Positions 25,590 through 33,093 of a stretch of 64,000 nucleotides of DNA are shown piece after piece. Below the pieces are notes generated by a model. It was not told the DNA's origin and searched no databases. It saw only the letters and a list, made by a program, of their open reading frames with translations. Position 1 is the first letter of the stretch; each line of letters begins with the position of its first letter. Source of the stretch: Nocardioides insulae DSM 17944 (lineage in GTDB: Bacteria > Actinomycetota > Actinomycetes > Propionibacteriales > Nocardioidaceae); NCBI RefSeq assembly GCF_000422825.1, contig NZ_AUGU01000013.1, positions 248,001-312,000 on the forward strand, given 5' to 3'. The position numbers were made by a program, and so were the translations under genes.

Positions 25590-26534
25590 ATGGATCTTCT
25601 CACCACACCCCTCCACGACATGTTCGGCCCGGTCACGCTCTCCTACGTCTTCTTGGCGATGGGCCTGAACATCCACTACGGCTACACCGGCCTGCTCAAC
25701 TTCGGCCAGGCGGCCTTCGCCGCAGTCGGCGCGTACACCCTCGCCGTCTCGGTGGCCTCCTTCGACATCCCCTTCGTCCTGGCGATCCTGCTCGGCGTCC
25801 TGGCCGCCGTGCTGCTGGGCCTGCTGATGGGTATCCCGACCCTGCGGCTGCGAGCCGACTACCTGGCCATCGTCACGATCGCGGTGGCCGAGAGTTGCCG
25901 GCTGATCTTCTCCACGCAGTGGAAGTCCCACTTCCACGCCCGCGACGGTGTCCGCGGCTTCGTCGGCGGCTTCCGCGATCTCAACCCGCTGCCGGACTAC
26001 GAAGGCCGGGTCCTGTCCTACAACCGCAACGACCTGTGGGTGATGATCGTCGGCTGGGCCCTGGTCGCGCTGGTCTGTCTGTTGGTCTGGCTGCTGATGC
26101 GGTCGCCGTGGGGCCGGGTGCTCAAGGGCATCCGCGAGGACGAGAACGCCGTCCGCTCGCTCGGCAAGAACGTCTACTCCTACAAGATGCAGGCCCTGGT
26201 CTTCGGTGGTGTCATCGGTGCCTTCGGCGGGTTCATCGGCGCGCTGGGCAACGCCTCCGTCGTCCCCGACGACTACAACACCGACGTCACCTTCGTCGCG
26301 CTGACCATGCTGATCCTGGGCGGTGCCGCCCGAGTGATGTCCCCGGTCGTGGGAGCGATGCTCTTCTGGGGCCTGTTCTCCTTCATGGGCGTGCTGCTCG
26401 ACGACGTGATGTCCTCCAACCAGATCACGATGATCCGGTGGATCCTCGTCGGCGTCGCCCTGATGCTGCTGATGATCTTCCGGCCGCAAGGTATCTTCGG
26501 TGACAAGAAGGAGCTGGCGCTCGATGCCCGCTGA
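25590..26534 (+). CDS. livM: Branched-chain amino-acid ABC permease LivM
   Basis: Second permease of the transporter, 314 residues with eight to nine helices. The conserved opening LNIHYGYTGLLNFGQAAFAA (~28-47) and GIPTLRLRADYLAIVTIAVA (~82-101) are LivM signatures. The EAA-like loop KGIREDENAVRSLGKNVYSY (~176-195) contacts the ATPase. GGAAGGAA precedes ATG 25590, 19 nt after livH. The insertion FHARDGVRGFVGGFRDLNPL before the second bundle is an exported loop. It overlaps livG by 11 nt. Confidence 0.95.
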   Translation: MDLLTTPLHDMFGPVTLSYVFLAMGLNIHYGYTGLLNFGQAAFAAVGAYTLAVSVASFDIPFVLAILLGVLAAVLLGLLMGIPTLRLRADYLAIVTIAVAESCRLIFSTQWKSHFHARDGVRGFVGGFRDLNPLPDYEGRVLSYNRNDLWVMIVGWALVALVCLLVWLLMRSPWGRVLKGIREDENAVRSLGKNVYSYKMQALVFGGVIGAFGGFIGALGNASVVPDDYNTDVTFVALTMLILGGAARVMSPVVGAMLFWGLFSFMGVLLDDVMSSNQITMIRWILVGVALMLLMIFRPQGIFGDKKELALDAR

Positions 26535-27492
26535 TGTCCACAATTCCCCCGCCGGGTCCCCGGCCGACTCTCCCGGCGTTCCCGCTGCGGTGGCGGCCCT
26601 GGCTGCCCTGGAGACCGAGCCCGGAGTGGCCAAGCCCGACCCGATCCTGGTCGCCGACAAGGTGAGCCGTACCTTCGGCGGCCTGGTCGCCGTCGACGTG
26701 GACCACTTCGAGGTCCAGCGGGGAACGATCACGGCCCTGATCGGACCCAACGGAGCCGGCAAGACGACCTTCTTCAACCTGTTGACCGGCTTCGATCGCG
26801 CCGACTCCGGCACCCGCACGTTCAACGGCCGCTCGCTGAAGCGGATCAGTGCGGCCAAGGTCGCTCGGATGGGCATGGTCCGCACGTTCCAGCTCACCAA
26901 GGTGCTCTCCAAGCTCACCGTGTTGGAGAACATGCGGCTCGGAGCACCGAAGCAGTCCGGCGAACGGTTCTGGGTCGGTCCGTTCCGCTTCCTCTGGGAC
27001 GGCCAGGAGAAGGAGAACACCGAGCGGGCCCGCGAGCTCCTCGCCCGGTTCAAGCTGGACGCGAAGGAGTCCGATTTCGCCGGCGAGCTCTCCGGTGGCC
27101 AGCGCAAGCTGCTCGAGATGGCCCGCAGCCTGATGGTCGAACCCGAGCTGGTCATGCTCGACGAGCCGATGGCCGGGGTCAACCCCGCCCTGAAGCAGTC
27201 GCTGCTGGATCACGTGCGGTCGTTGCGCGATGAGGGCCGGACGGTCCTGTTCGTCGAGCACGACATGGACATGGTGCGTGACATCTCCGACTGGGTGGTC
27301 GTGATGGCCCAGGGTCGGATCATCGCCGAGGGGCCGCCCGACACGGTCATGGCCGACCGGCGGGTCATCGACGCCTACCTGGGCGCCCACCACGACACCG
27401 ATATCACCGAGCTCGACGAGGAGACCATCGCCAGCGAGGCGGAGGCCGAGATCGCCGCCGAGCGGCTCGACGAGGGACGGGAGCAGGCATGA
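26524..27492 (+). CDS. livG: Branched-chain amino-acid ABC ATPase LivG
   Basis: A 322-residue ATPase. Walker A is GPNGAGKT, the signature LSGGQRKL, Walker B LVMLDEPMAGVNP, and the switch region FVEHDMDMVRDISD has His. A 45-residue Ala/Pro-rich N-terminal extension precedes the domain and is not part of canonical LivG. An acidic C-terminal tail (ELDEETIASEAEAEIAAE) is likewise unusual. ATG 26524 was chosen because AAGGAG lies 10 nt upstream. It overlaps the livM stop and is followed by an ATGA overlap with livF. Confidence 0.94.
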   Translation: MPADVHNSPAGSPADSPGVPAAVAALAALETEPGVAKPDPILVADKVSRTFGGLVAVDVDHFEVQRGTITALIGPNGAGKTTFFNLLTGFDRADSGTRTFNGRSLKRISAAKVARMGMVRTFQLTKVLSKLTVLENMRLGAPKQSGERFWVGPFRFLWDGQEKENTERARELLARFKLDAKESDFAGELSGGQRKLLEMARSLMVEPELVMLDEPMAGVNPALKQSLLDHVRSLRDEGRTVLFVEHDMDMVRDISDWVVVMAQGRIIAEGPPDTVMADRRVIDAYLGAHHDTDITELDEETIASEAEAEIAAERLDEGREQA

Positions 27493-28277
27493 GCACTCAG
27501 GACGGCGAGCTGAGCACCAGCCGCGACACCCACCTGGCGGAGGCCGAGGGCGCCGTGCTCCGGGCGGACGACCTGATCGCGGGCTACCTGCCCGGGGTCA
27601 ACATCCTCAACCGGGCCGACCTGTACTGCCGGGAGGGCGAACTGGTGGGGATCATCGGCCCCAACGGCGCCGGCAAGTCCACCCTCCTCAAGGCGCTGTT
27701 CGGGCTGGTCAAGGTCCACTCCGGCACGGTCACCCTGCGCGGTGAGGAGATCACCAATCTCCGGGCCGACGCGCTGGTCACCAAGGGGCTCGGTTTCGTC
27801 CCGCAGACCAACAACGTCTTCCCCAGCCTCACCATCGCCGAGAACCTGCAGATGGGCTGCTACCAGGCCCCACAGAAGTACGCAGAGCGGTTCGACTTCG
27901 TCGCCTCGATCTTCCCGGCCCTGGCCCAGCGGCGCAGCCAGCGCGCCGGGTCACTCTCCGGCGGTGAGCGGCAGATGGTCGCGATGGGCCGGGCCCTGAT
28001 GATGGAGCCGTCGGTGCTCCTCCTCGATGAGCCCTCCGCCGGTCTCTCCCCCGCGCTGCAGGACGAGGTGTTCGTGCAGACCAGGGCGATCAACAAGGCC
28101 GGGGTCTCGGTGATCATGGTCGAGCAGAACGCCGCCCGCTGCCTCCAGATCTGCGACCGCGGCTATGTGCTCGACCAGGGCCGCAACGCCTACACCGCCA
28201 AGGGACAGGATCTCGCCAACGACCCCAAGGTCATCGAGCTCTACCTCGGTACCCTGGCCGGCCGACACAACAAGTAG
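27489..28277 (+). CDS. livF: Branched-chain amino-acid ABC ATPase LivF
   Basis: Second ATPase of the transporter, 262 residues. Walker A is GPNGAGKS, Q-loop GFVPQTNNVFPSLTIAENL, signature LSGGERQM and Walker B VLLLDEPSAGLSP. The switch position reads VEQNAARCL, with Asn where LivF commonly has Asn too. The final KVIELYLGTLAG is a LivF hallmark. It starts in an ATGA overlap with livG and is followed by the palindromic terminator at 28313. Four genes livHMGF form one operon; the binding protein is encoded on the opposite strand with its own promoter. Confidence 0.95.
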   Translation: MSTQDGELSTSRDTHLAEAEGAVLRADDLIAGYLPGVNILNRADLYCREGELVGIIGPNGAGKSTLLKALFGLVKVHSGTVTLRGEEITNLRADALVTKGLGFVPQTNNVFPSLTIAENLQMGCYQAPQKYAERFDFVASIFPALAQRRSQRAGSLSGGERQMVAMGRALMMEPSVLLLDEPSAGLSPALQDEVFVQTRAINKAGVSVIMVEQNAARCLQICDRGYVLDQGRNAYTAKGQDLANDPKVIELYLGTLAGRHNK

Positions 28278-28312
28278 GACCGCTCGAGCGCCTCTCGCAC
28301 GAGACACGAAGA

Positions 28313-28344
28313 AACGCCCCCCGGCCGATCGGCCGGGGGGCGTT
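28313..28344. terminator. Perfect 32-bp palindrome, bidirectional terminator
   Basis: A perfect palindrome centred at 28328/28329; the left arm is AACGCCCCCCGGCCGA. It stands between the convergent livF (ends 28277) and the binding-protein gene (ends 28383) and can terminate both. The palindrome has no loop, so about 4 bases in the middle must remain unpaired in RNA. Confidence 0.8.
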
Positions 28345-28382
28345 GCTCGGTTCGCGAGCTGTGCCGCGGAGCGGTCAGTGCC

Positions 28383-29711
28383 TCACTGGCCCTGGCCGAC
28401 TCCCGCGGAGACCATCGCGGGGATGATCTTCTTGGTCTCGTCGAAGGCGATGAGAACGATCGCGTCGGGGTCCTCGCCCTTCATCGCGTCGATCTCGGCG
28501 TTGAAGTTGGCGGCGTTCGGGTCGTAGAGCTGCTTGGACACGACCGTGCCGCCCTGGTCGGTGAAGAACTTCTCGACGTTGTCGGCCAGCGCCTCACCGT
28601 AGGAGTCCTGACGGGCCATGATCGCGATGTTGGTCTTGCCATCGGAGATCAGGGTCGAGGCCATCACCTGGCCCTGCAGGACGTCGGAGGGTGCGGTACG
28701 GAAGTACATGCCGCCGTCCGCGTAGGTGTCGAACTCGGTCGAGGTGTTGGCCGGGCTGAAGTGCACCACTCCCGCCTTGGTGATCTTGTCGATCACCGAG
28801 AGGGACACCGAGGAGGAGGCCGCACCGATGATCACATCGGAGTTGGCCCGGATGAGCTTGTCGGTCTCCTGCGGAGCGATGTTCGGCGTACCGTCACCGG
28901 AGTCGGCGCGGGTCGACTTGGCCGGCTTGCCGAGCACCCCGCCGGCCTGGTTGATGTCCTTGATGGCCAGCTCCACACCCGCGAACTCCGGCGGGCCGAG
29001 GAAGGCGAGGTCACCCGAGGCGGGCAGCAGCATGCCGACCGTGAAGGTGCCGTCGCCGTTCGGGACGCTGCCGGTGACCTCCTGGTCGGGAGCCACCTCC
29101 CCGGTGTCGGGGATGTCGCCCTCGACGTAGTCCATGGGTTCGAAGGTGTTGTCGTTCTGGTACTCGAAGATGCCGATGGTGGCCGCGGTCGGGCTACCGG
29201 TGGCACCGAGCTCGATCGGCCCGGAGACGCCGTCGTAGTCGATGTCGGTGCCGGCCTGGACCAGCTCCAGGCAGTCGGCGTACGTCGTGCACTTCTCGCC
29301 TTCGGTGGTGACCGCCGCGATCTGCTGGGCGATGGCCTTGCCGGAATCCTTGCCGGCGGTCTCGGCGGCAAGGGCCGAGACCACGGTGGCGTCGTAGGAC
29401 TCCGGGCCGTAGGTGTAGCTGTCCAGGTTGGGATCCTGCTCGTCCAGTCGGCCCTGGAACTCCGAGCTCAGCTCGGGGCCCGGATAGGTCGCCTTGACGC
29501 CCTCCAGGGTGCCCGGGTCGAAGTCCTTGGAGTAGTCGGTCGTGTTGCCGTCGACGAAGTAGAGCTGCATGCCTGCGGCGCTACCGCCCTCGGACGCAGC
29601 GGCGTCGCCATCGCTGTCGCTGTCGTCGGACCCGCCACCGCAGGCGGCGAGGACGAACGCGGCGGACACGGCGATGACCCCGAGACGCATCTTCTTGCTG
29701 GGGGTGTACAT
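28383..29711 (-). CDS. Circularly permuted LivK-type substrate-binding lipoprotein
   Basis: A 442-residue lipoprotein, the predicted amino-acid binding subunit for livHMGF. Signal peptide 1-23 ends in lipobox LAAC (Cys24), then an acidic/Ser linker to ~47. Residues 48-203 correspond to the normal C-terminal half of Peripla_BP_6 proteins (LYFVDGNTTDY, TYGPESYDATV, a probable Cys141-Cys147 disulfide, TDIDYDGVSGPIE). Residues ~222-442 correspond to the normal N-terminal half (TFTVGMLLPASGDLAFLGP, IIGAASSSVSLSVIDKI, FRTAPSDVLQG, AIVLIAFDETKKI). The protein stops at SAGVGQGQ, exactly where MQLYFVDGN would normally follow. A linker ~203-221 joins the old termini. GGAGG precedes ATG 29711. See findings. 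Confidence 0.9.
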   Translation of the reverse strand: MYTPSKKMRLGVIAVSAAFVLAACGGGSDDSDSDGDAAASEGGSAAGMQLYFVDGNTTDYSKDFDPGTLEGVKATYPGPELSSEFQGRLDEQDPNLDSYTYGPESYDATVVSALAAETAGKDSGKAIAQQIAAVTTEGEKCTTYADCLELVQAGTDIDYDGVSGPIELGATGSPTAATIGIFEYQNDNTFEPMDYVEGDIPDTGEVAPDQEVTGSVPNGDGTFTVGMLLPASGDLAFLGPPEFAGVELAIKDINQAGGVLGKPAKSTRADSGDGTPNIAPQETDKLIRANSDVIIGAASSSVSLSVIDKITKAGVVHFSPANTSTEFDTYADGGMYFRTAPSDVLQGQVMASTLISDGKTNIAIMARQDSYGEALADNVEKFFTDQGGTVVSKQLYDPNAANFNAEIDAMKGEDPDAIVLIAFDETKKIIPAMVSAGVGQGQ

Positions 29712-29785
29712 GAAGCCTCCGATTCTCTTGCCGGCGCCGGTAGGTGCACCGACGTTGACGGGCACAGTAGCGCGAAAGAACCGGG

Positions 29786-29815
29786 GTTATACCGGACGAT
29801 TTCCGGCGTTGCCAA
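29786..29815 (-). promoter_or_regulatory. Promoter of the substrate-binding lipoprotein gene
   Basis: Minus strand: TTGGCA (29815-29810), 18-nt spacer, TATAAC (29791-29786). This is one of the best sigma70-like promoters in the window. The spacer contains CCGGA-5 nt-TCCGG, a small inverted repeat that could be an operator. The transcript would carry a leader of about 70 nt before ATG 29711. Confidence 0.65.
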
Positions 29816-29851
29816 GTTGTGACCTACGCGAGCTGGATCACCCGGAATCGG

Positions 29852-30472
29852 TCACCGCTGGGCGAGGCCGGGGCCGTGCTCGATCACGCCATCGGCGACC
29901 TGTCGCATGGAGAGCCGCAGGTCCATCGCGGTCTTCTGGATCCAACGGAAAGCGTCCGGCTCCGAGATCTCCAGCGCCTGCTGCAGGACGCTCTTCGCCC
30001 GCTCGACCGCCTTCCGGGTCTCGAGACGTTCCTGGAGTCCGGCGACCTCCTGCTCCAGCTGGGAGAGCTCCCCGAAGCGGCTCATCGCCACCTCGATCGC
30101 GGGCACCAGGTCACTGGCGCTGAACGGCTTGACCAGGTACGCCATCGCCCCGGCGTCCCGCGCACGCTCGACGAGCTCGCGCTGGGAGAAAGCGGTCAGC
30201 ATGACCACCGGTGCGATCCGCTCCGAGGCGATCCGCTCGGCCGCCGCGATGCCGTCCAGCACCGGCATCTTGACGTCCAGGATGACCAGGTCGGGACGCA
30301 GTTCCTCGGCCAGTTCGACGGCTCGCTGCCCGTCGCCCGCCTCGCCCACGACGGCGTACCCCTCCTCGGTGAGCATCTCCTTGAGGTCCATCCGGATGAG
30401 GACCTCGTCCTCGGCGATCACCACCCGGCGGATGGTGCTGGCCGGGGCAGGATCGGGGGTCGAATCGCTCAC
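29852..30472 (-). CDS. pdtaR: ANTAR response regulator PdtaR
   Basis: A 206-residue two-component regulator that acts on RNA rather than DNA. The receiver domain (~14-130) has the acidic pair E21-D22 (VVIAEDEVLIRMDL), phospho-acceptor D66 in LVILDVKMPVLDG, and the conserved Lys in AYLVKPFSASDL. A helical linker leads to the ANTAR domain (~140-200) with AVERAKSVLQQAL and FRWIQKTAMDLRLSMRQVA. GTG 30472 lies 6 nt after TACCCT on the same strand, a leaderless pattern. In M. tuberculosis PdtaR (Rv1626) partners the sensor PdtaS encoded elsewhere; no kinase is in this window. Confidence 0.93.
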   Translation of the reverse strand: MSDSTPDPAPASTIRRVVIAEDEVLIRMDLKEMLTEEGYAVVGEAGDGQRAVELAEELRPDLVILDVKMPVLDGIAAAERIASERIAPVVMLTAFSQRELVERARDAGAMAYLVKPFSASDLVPAIEVAMSRFGELSQLEQEVAGLQERLETRKAVERAKSVLQQALEISEPDAFRWIQKTAMDLRLSMRQVADGVIEHGPGLAQR

Positions 30473-30561
30473 GACGCAAGGGTAGGGCATCGCCTCGATG
30501 CGCCACGGACACCGCCCCACGCCCTGGCCGGACCGGCGAACGGCGCCGGATCGCGGTCGGG

Positions 30562-30567
30562 TAGGTT
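30562..30567 (+). promoter_or_regulatory. -10 element upstream of the tRNA
   Basis: TAGGTT at 30562-30567 would start transcription near 30575, about 6 nt before the 5' end of the tRNA. This very short leader suits a dedicated tRNA promoter. Confidence 0.5.
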
Positions 30568-30580
30568 GGGCCCGCTACCT

Positions 30581-30653
30581 GCCCCGGTAGCCCAACGGCA
30601 GAGGCAATGTGCTCAAACCACATCCAGTGTGGGTTCGAATCCCACCCGGGGCA
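30581..30653 (+). tRNA. tRNA with anticodon CAA, class I shape (Leu-type anticodon)
   Basis: A 73-nt cloverleaf. The acceptor stem pairs GCCCCGG with CCGGGGC (7 bp) with discriminator A. The anticodon stem ATGTG/CACAT holds the loop CTCAAAC, giving CAA at 30614-30616, which reads UUG (Leu). The T arm is GTGGG-TTCGAAT-CCCAC. The D stem has only three good pairs (GCC/GGC) plus a C-A mismatch. The variable loop is five nt (CCAGT), whereas tRNA-Leu normally has a long variable arm. CCA is not encoded. It lies between divergent pdtaR and convergent pyk. Either an unusual leucine tRNA or a tRNA-like RNA. Confidence 0.88.
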
Positions 30654-30678
30654 CCGCATGAGGCGGCAGTAAGACAAC

Positions 30679-30713
30679 CTGGCCCGGACCCACGCTTCGT
30701 GGATCCGGGCCAG
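30679..30713. terminator. Bidirectional terminator, tRNA / pyk
   Basis: Inverted repeat CTGGCCCGGA...TCCGGGCCAG with an inner CACG/CGTG extension and a short CTT-containing loop. It lies between the plus-strand tRNA (ends 30653) and minus-strand pyk (ends 30729). Confidence 0.8.
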
Positions 30714-30728
30714 TGCTAGCTCTGCGGG

Positions 30729-32183
30729 TCACCCCATCCGGCGGTAGGCCGGGGCCACCTCATTGATCGCGTCGCCCATCTTGTGGATGCGCAGCGCGTT
30801 GGTCGAGCCGGGGATACCCGGCGGGCTGCCGGCGATGATCACGACCAGATCGCCTGCCTCCACCCGCCCGCTGAGCAGCAACTGCTCGTCGACCTGACGC
30901 ACCATCTCGTCGGTGTGCTCCACCTCCGCGGTGCGGACCGTCTCGACGCCCCAGGTCAGGGAGAGCTGGTTACGGGTGCTCTCGATCGGGGTGAAGGCCA
31001 GCAGCGGGACCGGGCCGCGCAGCCGAGACATCCGGCGCGCGGAGTCGCCGCTGGTGGTGAAGGCGACGACGTACTTCGCCTCGACCCGCTGGGCCACCTC
31101 CTCGGCCGCCTTGGCGATGACCCCGGAGCGGGTGTGCGGGTCCCAGTCGATCGGGGCGAGGTTGCGGTCCCGCAGTGCGTGTCCCTCGGTCGCCGCGACG
31201 ATCTTGGCCATCGTCTCGACGGTGTGCACGGGGTACTCCCCCACGCTGGTCTCACCGGAGAGCATGACCGCGTCGGCACCGTCGAGGACGGCGTTGGCGA
31301 CGTCGGAGGCCTCCGCGCGCGTGGGCTGCGGGTTGCCGATCATCGACTCGAGCATCTGGGTGGCGACGATCACCGGCTTGGCGTTGAGGCGGGCCTTCTC
31401 GATCACCTGCTTCTGCAGGAACGGCACCTCCTCCAGCGGACACTCCACGCCGAGGTCACCGCGAGCCACCATGAAGCCGTCGAAGGCGTCGATCACCTCG
31501 TCGAGGTTGTGGATCGCCTGGGGCTTCTCGATCTTGGCGATCACCGGCACCAGCCGGCCCTCCTCCCGCATGATCGCGCGGACGTCCTCGGCATCGGCGG
31601 CGTCCCGGACGAAGCTCAGCGCGATGAAGTCGACTCCGAGACGGAGCGCGAACCGCAGGTCGAGGACATCCTTCTCGCTCAGGGCCGGCACCGAGACCGC
31701 GACGCCGGGCAGGTTGATGCCCTTGTTGTTGCTGACCGGGCCGGCGACCAGCACCTCGGTGGTGACGTCGGTGTCGGCCACTCCGGTGACCCGGAGACGG
31801 ACCTTGCCGTCGTCGATGAGCAGCGGGTCTCCGACCTTCACATCGCCCGGCAGACCCTTGTACGTCGTGCTGCAGATGGTGGCGTCACCCTGGACGTCCC
31901 GGGTGGTGATGACCCAGCTCTGCCCGCGCTGGAGCTGCACCGGCCCGTTGCTGAACCGTCCCAACCGGATCTTCGGCCCCTGGAGGTCCGCGAAGATCCC
32001 CACGCCACGCCCCGACGCCTCGGCTGCGGCACGGACGAGTTCGTAGTTCTCGGCGTGGTCGTCGTGGGCTCCGTGGCTCATGTTGAGCCGGGCCACGTCC
32101 ATGCCGGCGTAGACCAATTCCCTGATGCGGCGCTCGCCGGCGGTGGCTGGGCCGAGGGTGCACACGATCTTCGCTCGTCTCAC
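30729..32183 (-). CDS. pyk: Pyruvate kinase
   Basis: Glycolytic enzyme of 484 residues making pyruvate and ATP from phosphoenolpyruvate and ADP. The N-terminal MRRAKIVCTLGPAT and MDVARLNMSHG give the active-site Arg and Asn. The phosphate and metal site is AKIEKPQAIHNLDEVIDAFD followed by MVARGDLGVE. VATQMLESMIGNPQPTRAEA carries the catalytic Thr, and SGETSVGEYP the family signature. The C-terminal allosteric domain (~345-484) is complete. GTG 32183 lies 6 nt after TAGGGT, a leaderless pattern, with a palindrome just upstream. It is transcribed away from the flavoenzyme gene behind it, on the same strand. Confidence 0.97.
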   Translation of the reverse strand: MRRAKIVCTLGPATAGERRIRELVYAGMDVARLNMSHGAHDDHAENYELVRAAAEASGRGVGIFADLQGPKIRLGRFSNGPVQLQRGQSWVITTRDVQGDATICSTTYKGLPGDVKVGDPLLIDDGKVRLRVTGVADTDVTTEVLVAGPVSNNKGINLPGVAVSVPALSEKDVLDLRFALRLGVDFIALSFVRDAADAEDVRAIMREEGRLVPVIAKIEKPQAIHNLDEVIDAFDGFMVARGDLGVECPLEEVPFLQKQVIEKARLNAKPVIVATQMLESMIGNPQPTRAEASDVANAVLDGADAVMLSGETSVGEYPVHTVETMAKIVAATEGHALRDRNLAPIDWDPHTRSGVIAKAAEEVAQRVEAKYVVAFTTSGDSARRMSRLRGPVPLLAFTPIESTRNQLSLTWGVETVRTAEVEHTDEMVRQVDEQLLLSGRVEAGDLVVIIAGSPPGIPGSTNALRIHKMGDAINEVAPAYRRMG

Positions 32184-32189
32184 GGGTTC

Positions 32190-32215
32190 ACCCTACCGAT
32201 GTTGGAACGTTCTAA
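32190..32215 (-). promoter_or_regulatory. pyk promoter with possible operator palindrome
   Basis: TAGGGT (minus strand, 32195-32190) is the likely -10. Immediately upstream, TTGGAACGTTCTAA (32202-32215) is a 14-bp palindrome with 12 matching positions around a perfect GAACGTTC core. A central CG is typical of LacI-family operators. The palindrome also covers the last codon and stop of the LLM gene. Confidence 0.4.
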
Positions 32216-33093
32216 GAACTCGCCTCGGCGGCGACGATCCGGCGTACCTCGGGCGCGACCTCGGCGGCGTACCGCTCGGTGCTCAGCGGGTCGTCGCTGC
32301 TCAGGATGAACCCGGTGATGCGGTGGGTCACGGCGAGCTCGACCAACTGGTCGACCCAGCCCTTCACCGACCCGCCCTGGGCCGCGCCGTCGGGGATGTT
32401 GAGCAGTCGCCGTACGGCGCGCGGATCCCGGCCGGCCCCGACTGCGCCCTCGTCGATCCGAGCGTTCATCTCCGGCAGCGAGTCGGCGCCCCGGGGCAGG
32501 TAGCCGAGCGAGGGGATCCAACCATCGGCCTTCGCCCCGGTGAGGGCGAGCATCCGCGGCTTGAGCGCGCCCAGCCAGATCCCGATGTCGTGCGCCGGCC
32601 GGGGGCCGCGCTTGGCCCCCTGGACGGGGTAGTACGGGCCGTCGCTGCGGAGCCCTCCACGGACGTCGGTGTCCCACGCGTCCCGGATGAGGGTGATCGC
32701 CTCGCTCAGGGCGTCCACGGCCTGACCGGGAGTCAGCCTCCGGCCGCCCATCGCGACGATGGCGTCCCAGAAGCCGCCCGCACCGAGACCGAGCTCGAAC
32801 CGGCCTCCGCTGAGCAGGTCGAGGGAGGCGGCCGCGCGGGCGAGCACCAGCGGCGGACGCAGCGGCAGATTGAGCACGTTGCCGCTGAGCCGGATCCGCT
32901 CGGTCCGGGCGGCCGCATAGGTGAGCAGCGTCCAGGTGTCCAGGAACGCCGGCTGGTAGGGGTGGTCCTGGTAGGTCACCAGGTCCAGACCGGCGCGGTC
33001 GGCGGTGACCGCCAGGTCGACCGCGTGCCGGGGCTCGCGAGCGGTGGGTGTCACGAACGTCCCGAACAGCAGGTCGGGTCGGTCATCAGTCAT
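32212..33093 (-). CDS. LLM-class (F420-dependent type) oxidoreductase
   Basis: A 293-residue luciferase-like TIM-barrel enzyme, probably using F420 or FMN. The N-terminus LLFGTFVTPTAREPRHAVDL is the first strand and helix. LDLVTYQDHPYQPAFLDTWT and LSGNVLNLPLRPPLVLARAA are conserved blocks, and GGRFELGLGAGGFWD is the phosphate-binding loop. GIWLGALKPRMLALTGAKADGWIPS is the final family block. ATG 33093 was chosen because GAGGAG lies 5-6 nt upstream; it overlaps the FAD-oxidase stop by 8 nt. The substrate is unknown, but coexpression with the 34963 fusion enzyme and divergence from a MarR gene suggest a redox or detoxification module. Confidence 0.9.
   Translation of the reverse strand: MTDDRPDLLFGTFVTPTAREPRHAVDLAVTADRAGLDLVTYQDHPYQPAFLDTWTLLTYAAARTERIRLSGNVLNLPLRPPLVLARAAASLDLLSGGRFELGLGAGGFWDAIVAMGGRRLTPGQAVDALSEAITLIRDAWDTDVRGGLRSDGPYYPVQGAKRGPRPAHDIGIWLGALKPRMLALTGAKADGWIPSLGYLPRGADSLPEMNARIDEGAVGAGRDPRAVRRLLNIPDGAAQGGSVKGWVDQLVELAVTHRITGFILSSDDPLSTERYAAEVAPEVRRIVAAEASS

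Noticed and set aside
28383..29711. Explaining the permuted order by two fused or frameshifted binding-protein fragments
   Set aside because: There is a single uninterrupted frame, each half occurs once, and a single signal peptide and stop serve both. A fusion of two fragments would normally leave duplicated or missing parts.
30581..30653. The tRNA as an attachment site of an integrated element
   Set aside because: No integrase, direct repeat or foreign block lies beside it; the flanks are pdtaR, a terminator and pyk.
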